A DNA stretch of 11,201 bases from an uncultured Lachnospiraceae bacterium. GTDB taxonomy: Bacteria > Bacillota_A > Clostridia > Lachnospirales > Lachnospiraceae. The first letter of the stretch is position 1. Each line of letters begins with the position of its first letter. The DNA is taken from positions 1 to 11,201 of the forward strand of contig CACZHN010000146.1 of assembly GCA_902780985.1 (NCBI GenBank), read 5' to 3'. Under the pieces are notes generated by a model. The model was not told the DNA's origin, did not search any database, and saw nothing but the letters and a program-made list of their open reading frames with translations. A program made the translations under genes and the position numbers. Below, one piece after another: positions 1 to 6,319 of this stretch.

Positions 1-541
1 CCCTCATACAGTTTATCTTCTGATTATAATAGAAATGATGCTTCTTCTCCCACGGTGTCGCGATTACCATGGTATCCATCTCCGGCTGAATCAGCAGGAT
101 ATCGCATTTGAAAGTCTTACCTTCAAAGAAATTTTTGAACTGACATCTGATACGGCGCATGCCCTTCTTAACATCAAATCTCATCCTGAGTCTCTTATCG
201 TAATACTTCGTGACTCCCGGACCCGATGTCTGCGGAAGCCTGAACTTTCCGAGGGGGAGTGCATTTAACACGGTTTCCGTATGCTCCTTCGGCTCTTTGC
301 CCAGCTCCAGCAGGGACACGGACTGAAGTCCGATATATCCGTTATCCGATATAGTAAATGCAGCGCCGAACTTGTCGCTCATCACTATATAATAATCCCA
401 TTCCTTCACACGCCATCTCGGCGCCTTGATCATACTCTTCTTGTAGTCCTGAACCATGGTCCTGGACCATCCCGGTTCCCTCAGATTTCCGTTCTCATCC
501 AGAAGCAGCTGATTACCTGTAATTTCATGATTACGCCCCAT
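1..541 (-). CDS. DUF2804 family protein, N-terminal part (cut by left edge)
   Basis: This reading frame starts at the ATG at 541 and stays open for 180 codons to the window edge, so only the N-terminal part is visible. The start MGRNHEITGNQLLLDENG, a PGW near residue 22, and the segment around residues 40-50 reading RWRVKEWDYYIV match my memory of DUF2804: HEIT, then a short Gly-rich stretch, then KEWDYY. The biochemical function of that family is unknown to me. No signal peptide or membrane segment is visible, so a cytoplasmic location is likely. The ribosome site AAGGGGG sits 8 bases before the ATG. The gene lies 74 bp downstream of the MFS gene, but a near-consensus promoter overlaps the end of that gene, so it can be transcribed on its own. 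The family call rests on motif recognition only. Confidence 0.82.
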   Translation of the reverse strand, partial: MGRNHEITGNQLLLDENGNLREPGWSRTMVQDYKKSMIKAPRWRVKEWDYYIVMSDKFGAAFTISDNGYIGLQSVSLLELGKEPKEHTETVLNALPLGKFRLPQTSGPGVTKYYDKRLRMRFDVKKGMRRIRCQFKNFFEGKTFKCDILLIQPEMDTMVIATPWEKKHHFYYNQKINCMR

Positions 542-590
542 AACAATATCCCCCTTGTCATGTCAATAAACTCAAGTACCTCTGGGAATA

Positions 591-619
591 ATTATATTTT
601 TCCGCGCCCTAAAAATCAA
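591..619 (-). promoter_or_regulatory. Sigma-A promoter for the DUF2804 gene
   Basis: On the minus strand TTGATT (619-614) is followed by exactly 17 bp and then a perfect TATAAT (596-591). This predicts a transcript starting near 584, about 43 bases before the ATG at 541. The -35 box overlaps the TGA stop codon of the MFS gene. No experimental support is available from sequence alone. Confidence 0.65.
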
Positions 620-1860
620 CAACTAACAACCGCTGTGTCTTCCAGACTCTGAATTCTCTTTACGGATACTATGCTTAAGGAAATGATAGCGAGGCATATT
701 CCCGAAACTACTATTACTACGGCCGCTCCGCCTCTTACGCCTTTTCCGGTCACCTCTCCGATTCCGTCCGCAAGGACTCCCGAAAGTAGAAATGCAGCGA
801 CGTAACCCAGCTGTGATATGAAGCCTATAAATCCCCAGACTCTTCCCTGAAGCTCATCCGGAATATTTGTTCTTGCCAGATAATCCAGACAGTTGTTGGC
901 TACCGGAAGTGTTGCGAAGAACAGGAATCCGCAAATGCATATGATAATGATATTTCCCGTCACCGCAAATCCTGCGATGAAAATTCCCGAAAGCATAAGG
1001 GATATGCTGAGCATTTTAGTGAAGTCCTTCTTTATTCCCCTAGCTCCCAGAATGATTCCCGTCACAAGCATTCCCGATGCACATACTGTTTCCGCTATAC
1101 CTAATGTTTTCTCATCAGCAAAGGACAGGATAAAAGGTTCCGCCAGAATCTGGAAGGCTCCCAGGAAAAGCTGCAGTGCTGCCGTTATTAATATAAGAAG
1201 TAATAATCCTTCTCTGGAACGGATAACATCCCATCCCTCTTTCATACTTTCAAAGAAGGATCCTTTTACCTCTGCCTTCTTAGTCACGATACCTTTTCGT
1301 ACCACTGCCGTTGAAATGACAGTAAGGAAAAATGTACATATATCTATAATAAGAAGTACTTTTATATCACTTACGGCAAGAAGCAGGCCCGCTATTAAAG
1401 GTGAGAACAAGTAGCGGGAGCTTCCTGCCATTGAAACAAGGCCGTTGGCCTTGGAATATTCTTCCTTAGTAAGAAGATCCGTAACCGTTGCTGTATATGC
1501 AGGATCCATCAGTGCCGAGAAGCATGAGCTTATCGCTACTCCCACATAGATCTGCCAGAGAGCCGCCTCTCCTCTCATCATACATAACAGGATATATACA
1601 ACTCCCAGTCCCGAACATCCGTCTCCGATCATCATGAGAAGTCTTCTGTCATATCTGTCCGCAAGAACTCCCGCAGGAACCTGAAGTATAAGCAAAGGAA
1701 GAAATCCTATCAATCCCATAAGCGCCATACTTGCTGCACTTCCCGTCTTCTGGAAAATGTAAATACTGAGACCAAAGTTGGTCAGTCCCCCGCCTATACT
1801 TGATACCAGCTCTCCGAACCAGAGGAGCATGAACTTTTTGTAATTAGATGCTGTTTTCAT
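616..1860 (-). CDS. MFS efflux transporter (MFS_3 / macrolide-efflux-like)
   Basis: A 414-residue membrane protein with about twelve hydrophobic helices, the usual length and layout for a major facilitator exporter. The first helix follows a short cationic N-terminus. The loop between helices 2 and 3 carries the family's motif A as GVLADRYDRR at residues 64-73, which marks proton-coupled antiporters. The overall form (FGELVSSIGGG near the start, then GLSIYIFQKTGS) resembles the MFS_3 group that contains macrolide (Mef-like) and enterobactin exporters. The substrate cannot be read from sequence. The start is supported by GTGAGGT about 8 bases upstream. A promoter with four 11-bp repeats lies directly upstream and matches the one before the ABC exporter at 5047-5907, so the gene is probably induced with that exporter. 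DUF2804 follows on the same strand and may be partly co-transcribed. Confidence 0.85.
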   Translation of the reverse strand: MKTASNYKKFMLLWFGELVSSIGGGLTNFGLSIYIFQKTGSAASMALMGLIGFLPLLILQVPAGVLADRYDRRLLMMIGDGCSGLGVVYILLCMMRGEAALWQIYVGVAISSCFSALMDPAYTATVTDLLTKEEYSKANGLVSMAGSSRYLFSPLIAGLLLAVSDIKVLLIIDICTFFLTVISTAVVRKGIVTKKAEVKGSFFESMKEGWDVIRSREGLLLLILITAALQLFLGAFQILAEPFILSFADEKTLGIAETVCASGMLVTGIILGARGIKKDFTKMLSISLMLSGIFIAGFAVTGNIIIICICGFLFFATLPVANNCLDYLARTNIPDELQGRVWGFIGFISQLGYVAAFLLSGVLADGIGEVTGKGVRGGAAVVIVVSGICLAIISLSIVSVKRIQSLEDTAVVSC

Positions 1861-1891
1861 AAACTTAACCTCACATTTCTTTCTGATATAA

Positions 1892-1956
1892 AGTATAGGC
1901 CTCTTAAGGAATTTAGTCTTAATCCCAACCTTATATGTTTCTTAATTCTTTCTTAA
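1892..1956 (-). promoter_or_regulatory. Activator-type promoter of the MFS gene: four 11-bp repeats plus TATACT
   Basis: Read on the minus strand from 1956, consecutive 11-mers are TTAAGAAAGAA, TTAAGAAACAT, ATAAGGTTGGG and ATTAAGACTAA (ending at 1913). Then come 15 bp and TATACT (1897-1892). The hexamer 17 bp before TATACT is AAGACT, a poor -35 that lies inside the fourth repeat. Repeats in 11-bp phase touching the -35 region are typical of OmpR/PhoB-family response regulators that activate transcription. The transcript would start near 1885, 25 bases before the ATG. The same architecture with identical spacing lies at 5960-6024. Confidence 0.7.
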
Positions 1957-1959
1957 CTG

Positions 1960-2001
1960 AAAAACCGCGCGGCTTACACTGATGTAAACCGAGCGGCTTT
2001 T
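1960..2001 (-). terminator. Intrinsic terminator of the FMN-binding protein gene
   Basis: Two 19-base arms (2001-1983 and 1978-1960) enclose a four-base loop, with a GC-rich core and U5 at the end in the minus-strand transcript. As minus-strand RNA the stem has two G-U wobbles and one mismatch. As plus-strand RNA the same positions give three mismatches, so the hairpin works for minus-strand transcription. It starts 37 bases after the stop codon at 2038. It also insulates the MFS promoter, whose first repeat begins only 4 bp away. Confidence 0.85.
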
Positions 2002-2037
2002 CGTTCCCCTATAAATACTTTTAGCTAAATGATCTTA

Positions 2038-2430
2038 TTAAAAGTTTACTACTTCTGGAGCAGCTGTAAATGAGCTGAATGTTGCTGTTGCATTCTGAAT
2101 ATAGAATACTTCTGTATTTCCGTCATCCTCAGAATACATATGTCTGAGATCAGGATATGCATCCAGCATGGAAGCTCTGGCTTCTCTTCTGTCGTCCTCT
2201 ACAAGCTCGCCTGCAACTCTGAGCCATGCACCGTCCTTGAATGCACAGATCTCTGCCTTAGGATTTGCATGAAGCTGCTTGGAAACCTCCTTTACCTTAC
2301 CTGTCTGGATGTAAAGCTTTCCGTCGAATATATTTACGGTTCCGAAAGGTCTTACCCTCGGCTGATCACCATCAACAGTAGCAAGATAATAAGTTCCGGC
2401 GCTCTTAAGAAATTCGTATACCTTTTCCAT
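2038..2430 (-). CDS. Pyridoxamine 5'-phosphate oxidase-like FMN-binding split-barrel protein
   Basis: A 130-residue soluble protein of the size of single-domain split-barrel flavoproteins (PNPOx-like / NimA-NimC group). Visible family features are the N-terminal helix MEKVYEFLKSAG, the strand TYYLATVDGDQPRVRPFG, the GKLYIQTGKVKEVSKQL stretch that normally lines the FMN phosphate site, and NPKAEICAF followed by WLRVAGELVEDD. Members bind FMN or a related flavin and many are of unknown substrate. True PdxH enzymes are longer, so vitamin B6 synthesis should not be assumed. An in-frame TAA two codons before the ATG fixes the start. GGGAG lies 12 bases upstream, a rather long spacing. A terminator follows the gene. 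It lies 111 bp downstream of the ABC permease and may have its own promoter. Confidence 0.85.
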   Translation of the reverse strand: MEKVYEFLKSAGTYYLATVDGDQPRVRPFGTVNIFDGKLYIQTGKVKEVSKQLHANPKAEICAFKDGAWLRVAGELVEDDRREARASMLDAYPDLRHMYSEDDGNTEVFYIQNATATFSSFTAAPEVVNF

Positions 2431-2470
2431 TTGTTACGTAGTCTCCCTTCTATATATATAATATGAATTT

Positions 2471-2499
2471 ATTATACACTGAAGAGATTATTATATCTA
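2471..2499 (-). promoter_or_regulatory. Possible promoter of the FMN-binding protein gene
   Basis: A perfect TATAAT lies at 2476-2471 on the minus strand, 41 bases before the ATG, but the hexamer 17 bp upstream (TAGATA) is a poor -35. A second TATAAT at 2495-2490 also lacks a good partner. The 111-bp AT-rich gap suggests a separate promoter, which is weakly supported. Confidence 0.35.
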
Positions 2500-2511
2500 T
2501 TTCTTTATTCA

Positions 2512-2532
2512 GCTTCTGAATGCCTCAGAAGC
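2512..2532 (-). other. 8-bp hairpin after the ABC permease gene
   Basis: Perfect inverted arms GCTTCTGA and TCAGAAGC flank a five-base loop, starting ten bases beyond the permease stop codon. No U-run follows on either strand, so it is not a classical intrinsic terminator. It could protect a 3' end or act as a weak pause before the downstream gene. Confidence 0.5.
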
Positions 2533-2541
2533 GTACCTTAG

Positions 2542-4938
2542 TTAATCTTCCGTAATCATCTCCACAGGTCTCAGCATTCTGACCTTCAGCCCCGAAACAC
2601 CCGATGCCACAAGTGCCACCGCAAATATTCCTACTATAGTTAATGCTATCCAGATAAAAGAGATATTAAACTCAAGACTTGTTATTCCGAACATTGAGAA
2701 TATGGACTTGCTCATAGCTTTACCAACATGCTTTGATATTGCCGCACCGACAAGCATCCCTGCTATGATTGCCGGTACATTTGACATCATTATCTGAGCG
2801 ATCAGCTGACCGGATGTCATACCGAGGGCTTTACTTATGCCCATTCCGCGCCACTCCTTCACTATTTTTGCCCTTATAACAAGCGACTCTACGAATATTA
2901 CTATCAGGACTGTGATCAAAGAGATCACCATGCAGAGAATCCTCATAGAGCTGCATACTACTCCCATTGTTCCTTCCATCTGCTTGGAAATATCTATTAC
3001 ATTAAACGAAGTATCATGTTTTTCTTCTATCTTATCTATTTCTTTCTTCAGGTCATCATATGACATTCCGTCGGTCTGGATCATATTTTCATAGCCCTTC
3101 GTACCTGTTAAGATCTTATCTCCGCCTTCTTCCGTCATATAAACCAGTCTGCCCATATGGTCCATTCTCTGGAATAATCCGGTAACAAGATACTCGGCTG
3201 ATTTTCCCGCAAATTCCAGTTCTACCACTTCACCGCATTTCACATTCAGATCCTCTGCAGCTGCCGTGGTCAGCAGAATCTCATTATCATGTTTTGCTAT
3301 TCTTCCTTCAACAATCGTAAGAACGGTTGTATCTTCTATATTTTGAAATACATAGGTATGTATACTCTGTACTTTATCCTTTCCTTTTGCGTTTACATCC
3401 AATTGAGAATAGGTAAGAACATTTGTAACTCCGTCGATTTCTCTTAATTCATCGGCTATCCGCTCTGTTGTACCGACATCCGCCGTACCGATTTCAAATC
3501 CGAGAAGTGTTAAGAGCTGCTGCGGATCCGAGCCGTAATTGTCATACATTCCGAATCCGATCAGCGCCGCCGTAGTAATGATAGTCACGATGATCACCAT
3601 TACTATCGTTCTTCCAAGACCGCCTACCGTATCTTTAAGAGATACAACCGCAGGAATAGGAAGCGGTGTCTTCTCAAATGCGAAATAGTTCTTCTTATAA
3701 TTATGTGTATTGATTCCGCCTCTTAAAGCATCCAGTACGGTAACCTTCTTATATGCTCTGCTGATCAATCTGCTTACAAGGAATATCACTAATACCGGAG
3801 CGACTATGGTTATTACAGCTGCCAACACGCTTATCGGCTGATTCCATTCAAGGCCCAGAGCGAGACACAGCACCTGACCGAACTTATCAAATGTAAGAAT
3901 AGCCGCTATCGTACCCATTACGGATCCCAGAAGAGATACAGCCACTATCTGAAATGAAAGAGCCCCTCTCAGTTCTCTTACGGTATATCCGCTGGCCTCA
4001 AGTATTCCGGTATTCTTCATATTTCTGTTGATGAAGTTCTTTATACTGAATGAAATGATAACTATTGATATTACGGTTATGATCACAGCGAAAAGAAGTA
4101 CTATACCCATTATTATAAGAGGTACAAACTGTGCTCCGCCCCTCATCATCTGCCAGTTTACACAGAGATAATCCGTACTGTAATGTTTCTCAGGATTTGC
4201 CTCCATATATGAATCAAGTAATTCTTTATAACTGTCCGTAACTTCTTTTTCCATATCCATGGTTGTATAATCACTACTCAGATACGACTCATCCATTACG
4301 CCTTTATTATCGTAGTAGTCGGCTACCAGTGTCGGATTCTCATCTCTTAAAGTGTTAAACATCGTATCTGATACAAATACATAGTAAAGGGTTATATTAA
4401 GTGTTGAACTGAAATACGGATCCGATGTATATCCTGCTACATTAAAATCGTATACATTATCTCCCAGCTTGATATTCATGGTGTCGCCTATCTTATAGGC
4501 AGACTTAAGGAACAGCGGCAGAACTATATCATTATCGCCGTACTTATCTCCGTCAGGGAGATCATTCATATATGTAGGATTTTCACTCATATTATTAACG
4601 AGCATGCGATACTGACCGTATTCCGTGTCTTTTCCGTTCTTATGCTCTGCCGACTGAATATCGAGACAATGCGTACTCTCAAAGTCAATCATATACTTAT
4701 GATCCCTGACAGCCTTTTCAATACACTCTCTTTCATCTTCGGAAGAAAAGCTGAAAAGTCTGAAATGCGCTCCGTTTACTTCATCGAATCTTTTATCCAA
4801 AACTCCGCCCATTCCAAACAAAGCGGCTAAAGAATCAAAGATCAGATATGCAGCAATAAATGTAAGGATGAAGAAGGTGAGCATATCGCCTTTCTGCTTC
4901 TTTATGTTGTTTTTTGCGATTACAAATAATCTGTACAT
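2542..4938 (-). CDS. ABC exporter permease, FtsX/MacB type, 8 TM segments
   Basis: A 798-residue permease with two FtsX-like domains. Membrane segments are visible at about 20-42, 271-299, 328-350, 369-392, 443-464, 661-689, 711-735 and 761-783. A large extracytoplasmic domain (about 45-265) follows TM1 and a second one (about 470-655) follows TM5. Each FtsX domain carries the cytoplasmic coupling stretch seen in this family: GILEASGYTVREL at about 311-323 and GISKALGMTSGQL at about 700-712. Such permeases work with a LolD/MacB/BceA-type ATPase and usually move peptides, lipids or antibiotics or use ATP to do mechanical work at the membrane. The fold differs from the 10-TM BceB. AAGGAG six bases before the ATG supports the start. 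The gene is the second of a two-gene operon with the ATPase at 5047-5907, separated by a hairpin-rich 108-bp spacer. The substrate is unknown. Confidence 0.88.
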   Translation of the reverse strand: MYRLFVIAKNNIKKQKGDMLTFFILTFIAAYLIFDSLAALFGMGGVLDKRFDEVNGAHFRLFSFSSEDERECIEKAVRDHKYMIDFESTHCLDIQSAEHKNGKDTEYGQYRMLVNNMSENPTYMNDLPDGDKYGDNDIVLPLFLKSAYKIGDTMNIKLGDNVYDFNVAGYTSDPYFSSTLNITLYYVFVSDTMFNTLRDENPTLVADYYDNKGVMDESYLSSDYTTMDMEKEVTDSYKELLDSYMEANPEKHYSTDYLCVNWQMMRGGAQFVPLIIMGIVLLFAVIITVISIVIISFSIKNFINRNMKNTGILEASGYTVRELRGALSFQIVAVSLLGSVMGTIAAILTFDKFGQVLCLALGLEWNQPISVLAAVITIVAPVLVIFLVSRLISRAYKKVTVLDALRGGINTHNYKKNYFAFEKTPLPIPAVVSLKDTVGGLGRTIVMVIIVTIITTAALIGFGMYDNYGSDPQQLLTLLGFEIGTADVGTTERIADELREIDGVTNVLTYSQLDVNAKGKDKVQSIHTYVFQNIEDTTVLTIVEGRIAKHDNEILLTTAAAEDLNVKCGEVVELEFAGKSAEYLVTGLFQRMDHMGRLVYMTEEGGDKILTGTKGYENMIQTDGMSYDDLKKEIDKIEEKHDTSFNVIDISKQMEGTMGVVCSSMRILCMVISLITVLIVIFVESLVIRAKIVKEWRGMGISKALGMTSGQLIAQIMMSNVPAIIAGMLVGAAISKHVGKAMSKSIFSMFGITSLEFNISFIWIALTIVGIFAVALVASGVSGLKVRMLRPVEMITED

Positions 4939-4967
4939 TTTATTCTCCTTTGACTTCTAGCTACGCC

Positions 4968-5052
4968 GCCTGCCCGCACAGGCACCCCCGTGCCATGGGC
5001 TCGACTGCTAAGGCAGTCGTGTCGATTCCTTAAGCAATCGTGGTCTCTACCA
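4968..5052 (-). repeat. Cluster of five tandem hairpins between ATPase and permease genes
   Basis: Five short inverted repeats lie almost back to back: TGGT/ACCA (5041-5052, spanning the ATPase stop codon), CGATT/AATCG (5023-5040), CGACTGC/GCAGTCG with a 4-base loop (5002-5019), GGCAC/GTGCC (4981-4994) and GCCTG/CAGGC (4968-4983). The last two share GGC at 4981-4983 and cannot form together. The 5002-5019 and 5023-5040 units are both 18 bases and related in sequence, with paired stem changes (C-G in one where the other has T-A). No U-run follows. The region is much more GC-rich than the flanks. Confidence 0.75.
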
Positions 5053-5907
5053 TCCCTGCTCCTGCAGAAAATCTTTAAGTCTTCTGTGTCTTTCCAGTGC
5101 CTGCTCCCTATTCGGATTCTTTTCATCTTTATAATCTCCCGCATAAGGTCCCAGATCTATCTCATCTGCAATAACTCCGTCCGCAAGGTAGATTACCCTG
5201 TGGCCTCTTTCCGCTGCGGATATGGTATGGGTTACCATTACGATGCTCTGTCCTTCATTATTAAGATCTGTCATGATGTCCAGAACATTTGTTGTGTTCT
5301 GTGAATTAAGTGCTCCGGTAGGTTCATCAGCAAAAAGTATTTCCGGATCGTTTATAACTCCTCTTACCACCGCAACTCTCTGCTGCATACCGCCTGAAAG
5401 CTGTGCCGGGAACTTCCTGCAGTCCGATTCTCCTATTTCGACTCTTGCCAGAAGCTTCTTTGCCTTCTCCGCCAGGGCTTTTCTATCCTTATTCTTAAGC
5501 AGGCCGCTTATCATTACATTGTCCAGTGCGCTCATGGTGTCATTCAGATAATTCTGCTGGAATACGAATCCCGCATGATCTCGTCTGAAGATTGCAAGCT
5601 TATCATTTGAAAACTTAGATATCTCAATTCCCGCAGCCCCTGCGGCTCCCTTACCGAGCTTTCCCGGATTCTCTACATTATATGTAATGGTTCCCAGTGT
5701 CGGTCTGTCCATTCCCGAAAGTGCATATAATAATGTACTTTTACCGGAACCGGAGTTACCCATGATGACAGTAAAGTCTCCTTTATATATAGAAATGTCC
5801 AGATTTTTCAATACATGCTGCTGTACAGACTCATTTGAAAATGTTTTCGAAAGGTCTTTTGCTGTTAAAATCACTTCTTTTGACTTCTTTTCCGCAGATT
5901 TTGTCAT
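5047..5907 (-). CDS. ABC exporter ATPase, LolD/MacB/BceA type
   Basis: A 286-residue nucleotide-binding protein that powers the FtsX-type permease encoded next. Key motifs are Walker A GNSGSGKST (50-58), the Q-loop FQQ (116-118), signature LSGGMQQR (170-177), Walker B ILFADEP (190-196) and the switch histidine in VTHT (H227). The family is 220-260 residues, and here extra length comes from a Gly/Ala-rich insert (about 78-98) and a charged C-terminal tail after about 250. A longer frame reaches an ATG at 5982, but that codon lies upstream of the TATACT box. The ATG at 5907 has AGAGGAG eight bases before it, so I chose it. The gene is first in its operon and driven by the repeat-bearing promoter at 5960-6024. 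The pairing resembles antimicrobial-peptide detoxification exporters, but no sensor kinase or regulator is adjacent. Confidence 0.9.
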   Translation of the reverse strand: MTKSAEKKSKEVILTAKDLSKTFSNESVQQHVLKNLDISIYKGDFTVIMGNSGSGKSTLLYALSGMDRPTLGTITYNVENPGKLGKGAAGAAGIEISKFSNDKLAIFRRDHAGFVFQQNYLNDTMSALDNVMISGLLKNKDRKALAEKAKKLLARVEIGESDCRKFPAQLSGGMQQRVAVVRGVINDPEILFADEPTGALNSQNTTNVLDIMTDLNNEGQSIVMVTHTISAAERGHRVIYLADGVIADEIDLGPYAGDYKDEKNPNREQALERHRRLKDFLQEQGW

Positions 5908-5959
5908 AATATATTCTCCTCTGAAATGAAATTCATGGTATTTGTCATTTGTTGCTATC

Positions 5960-6024
5960 AGTATACAGCGTTTTTTTTGCAAAATCTTAATCTCATCCTT
6001 GTTTAAACCTTAATTAATCCTTAA
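5960..6024 (-). promoter_or_regulatory. Activator-type promoter of the ABC exporter operon: four 11-bp repeats plus TATACT
   Basis: On the minus strand from 6024 the consecutive 11-mers are TTAAGGATTAA, TTAAGGTTTAA, ACAAGGATGAG and ATTAAGATTTT (ending at 5981). Then come 15 bp including an A8 run and TATACT (5965-5960). The -35 position holds AAGATT inside repeat four. Repeat phase, order and the 15-bp distance to the -10 box equal those before the MFS gene at 1892-1956. The transcript would start near 5953, leaving a leader of about 46 bases. A two-component response regulator of the OmpR/PhoB family is the likely activator, by inference. Confidence 0.72.
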
Positions 6025-6033
6025 ATGTAACAT

Positions 6034-6205
6034 TTGCACAATTAACAAAAATTGTCGTGTTTTATCAAAAAATCCACTTCCGTCAATAAAATATCGGCTT
6101 TTTAAAGCCCCTTTGTACACTTTGAATAAGTTTCCGGCACTTTGGAAACGTTCGTTTTTTGTGCATCTTGTACACTATTTTAAAATATATTGACACATTG
6201 CACAA
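6034..6205. other. Repeated short words in the divergent intergenic region
   Basis: The 337 bp between the ABC operon and the lipoprotein gene hold no gene. Besides the two promoters they contain TTGTACACT twice in the same orientation (6113-6121 and 6168-6176, 55 bp apart). TTGCACAA also occurs twice (6034-6041 and 6198-6205), and TTGTGCA, its reverse complement core, once (6159-6165). The copy at 6198-6205 lies between the -35 and -10 boxes of the lipoprotein promoter, a normal repressor position. An inverted repeat GTTTCC/GGAAAC lies at 6130-6149. No known operator matches these by eye. Confidence 0.4.
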
Positions 6206-6218
6206 ACTTCACAATAAA
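6190..6218 (+). promoter_or_regulatory. Promoter of the lipoprotein gene
   Basis: A perfect TTGACA (6190-6195) is followed by 17 bp and AATAAA (6213-6218), which matches four of six -10 positions. Transcription would start near 6225, giving an AT-rich leader of about 95 bases that contains the 10-bp palindrome TTTTCGAAAA (6245-6254). The gene's ribosome site is strong. Confidence 0.55.
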
Positions 6219-6319
6219 AGCAATTTAAGAAAAATAAATAGCAATTTTCGAAAAGCAAAGATAAAAATTTCGTGTTAGTATTCGTTCTCGAAAAGGACAA
6301 ATAAGAGGAGGAAAGAAAA

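Noticed and set aside
281..652. Plus-strand 123-codon frame
   Set aside because: It is antisense to the DUF2804 frame, whose translation matches family motifs, and has no convincing ribosome site.
893..1414. Plus-strand 173-codon frame inside the MFS gene
   Set aside because: It is antisense to a clear membrane transporter and its translation shows no domain or typical composition.
4920..5144. 74-codon minus-strand frame across the hairpin cluster
   Set aside because: It overlaps the ATPase in another frame, has an arginine-rich chance composition and is explained by the GC-rich repeats.
5908..5982. Longer N-terminus of the ABC ATPase starting at the ATG at 5982
   Set aside because: That ATG is upstream of the TATACT box at 5960-5965 and has no ribosome site. 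The ATG at 5907 has AGAGGAG at good spacing.
6096..6109. GGCTTTTTAAAGCC as a terminator
   Set aside because: The stem is short and AT-rich with almost no loop, and no U-run follows on either strand. It lies upstream of two divergent promoters where no gene ends.
6130..6163. GTTTCC/GGAAAC inverted repeat followed by a T-run as an intrinsic terminator
   Set aside because: The stem is only six base pairs, the T-run begins several bases later, and no gene runs into it on the plus strand. It is kept only as part of the regulatory region.
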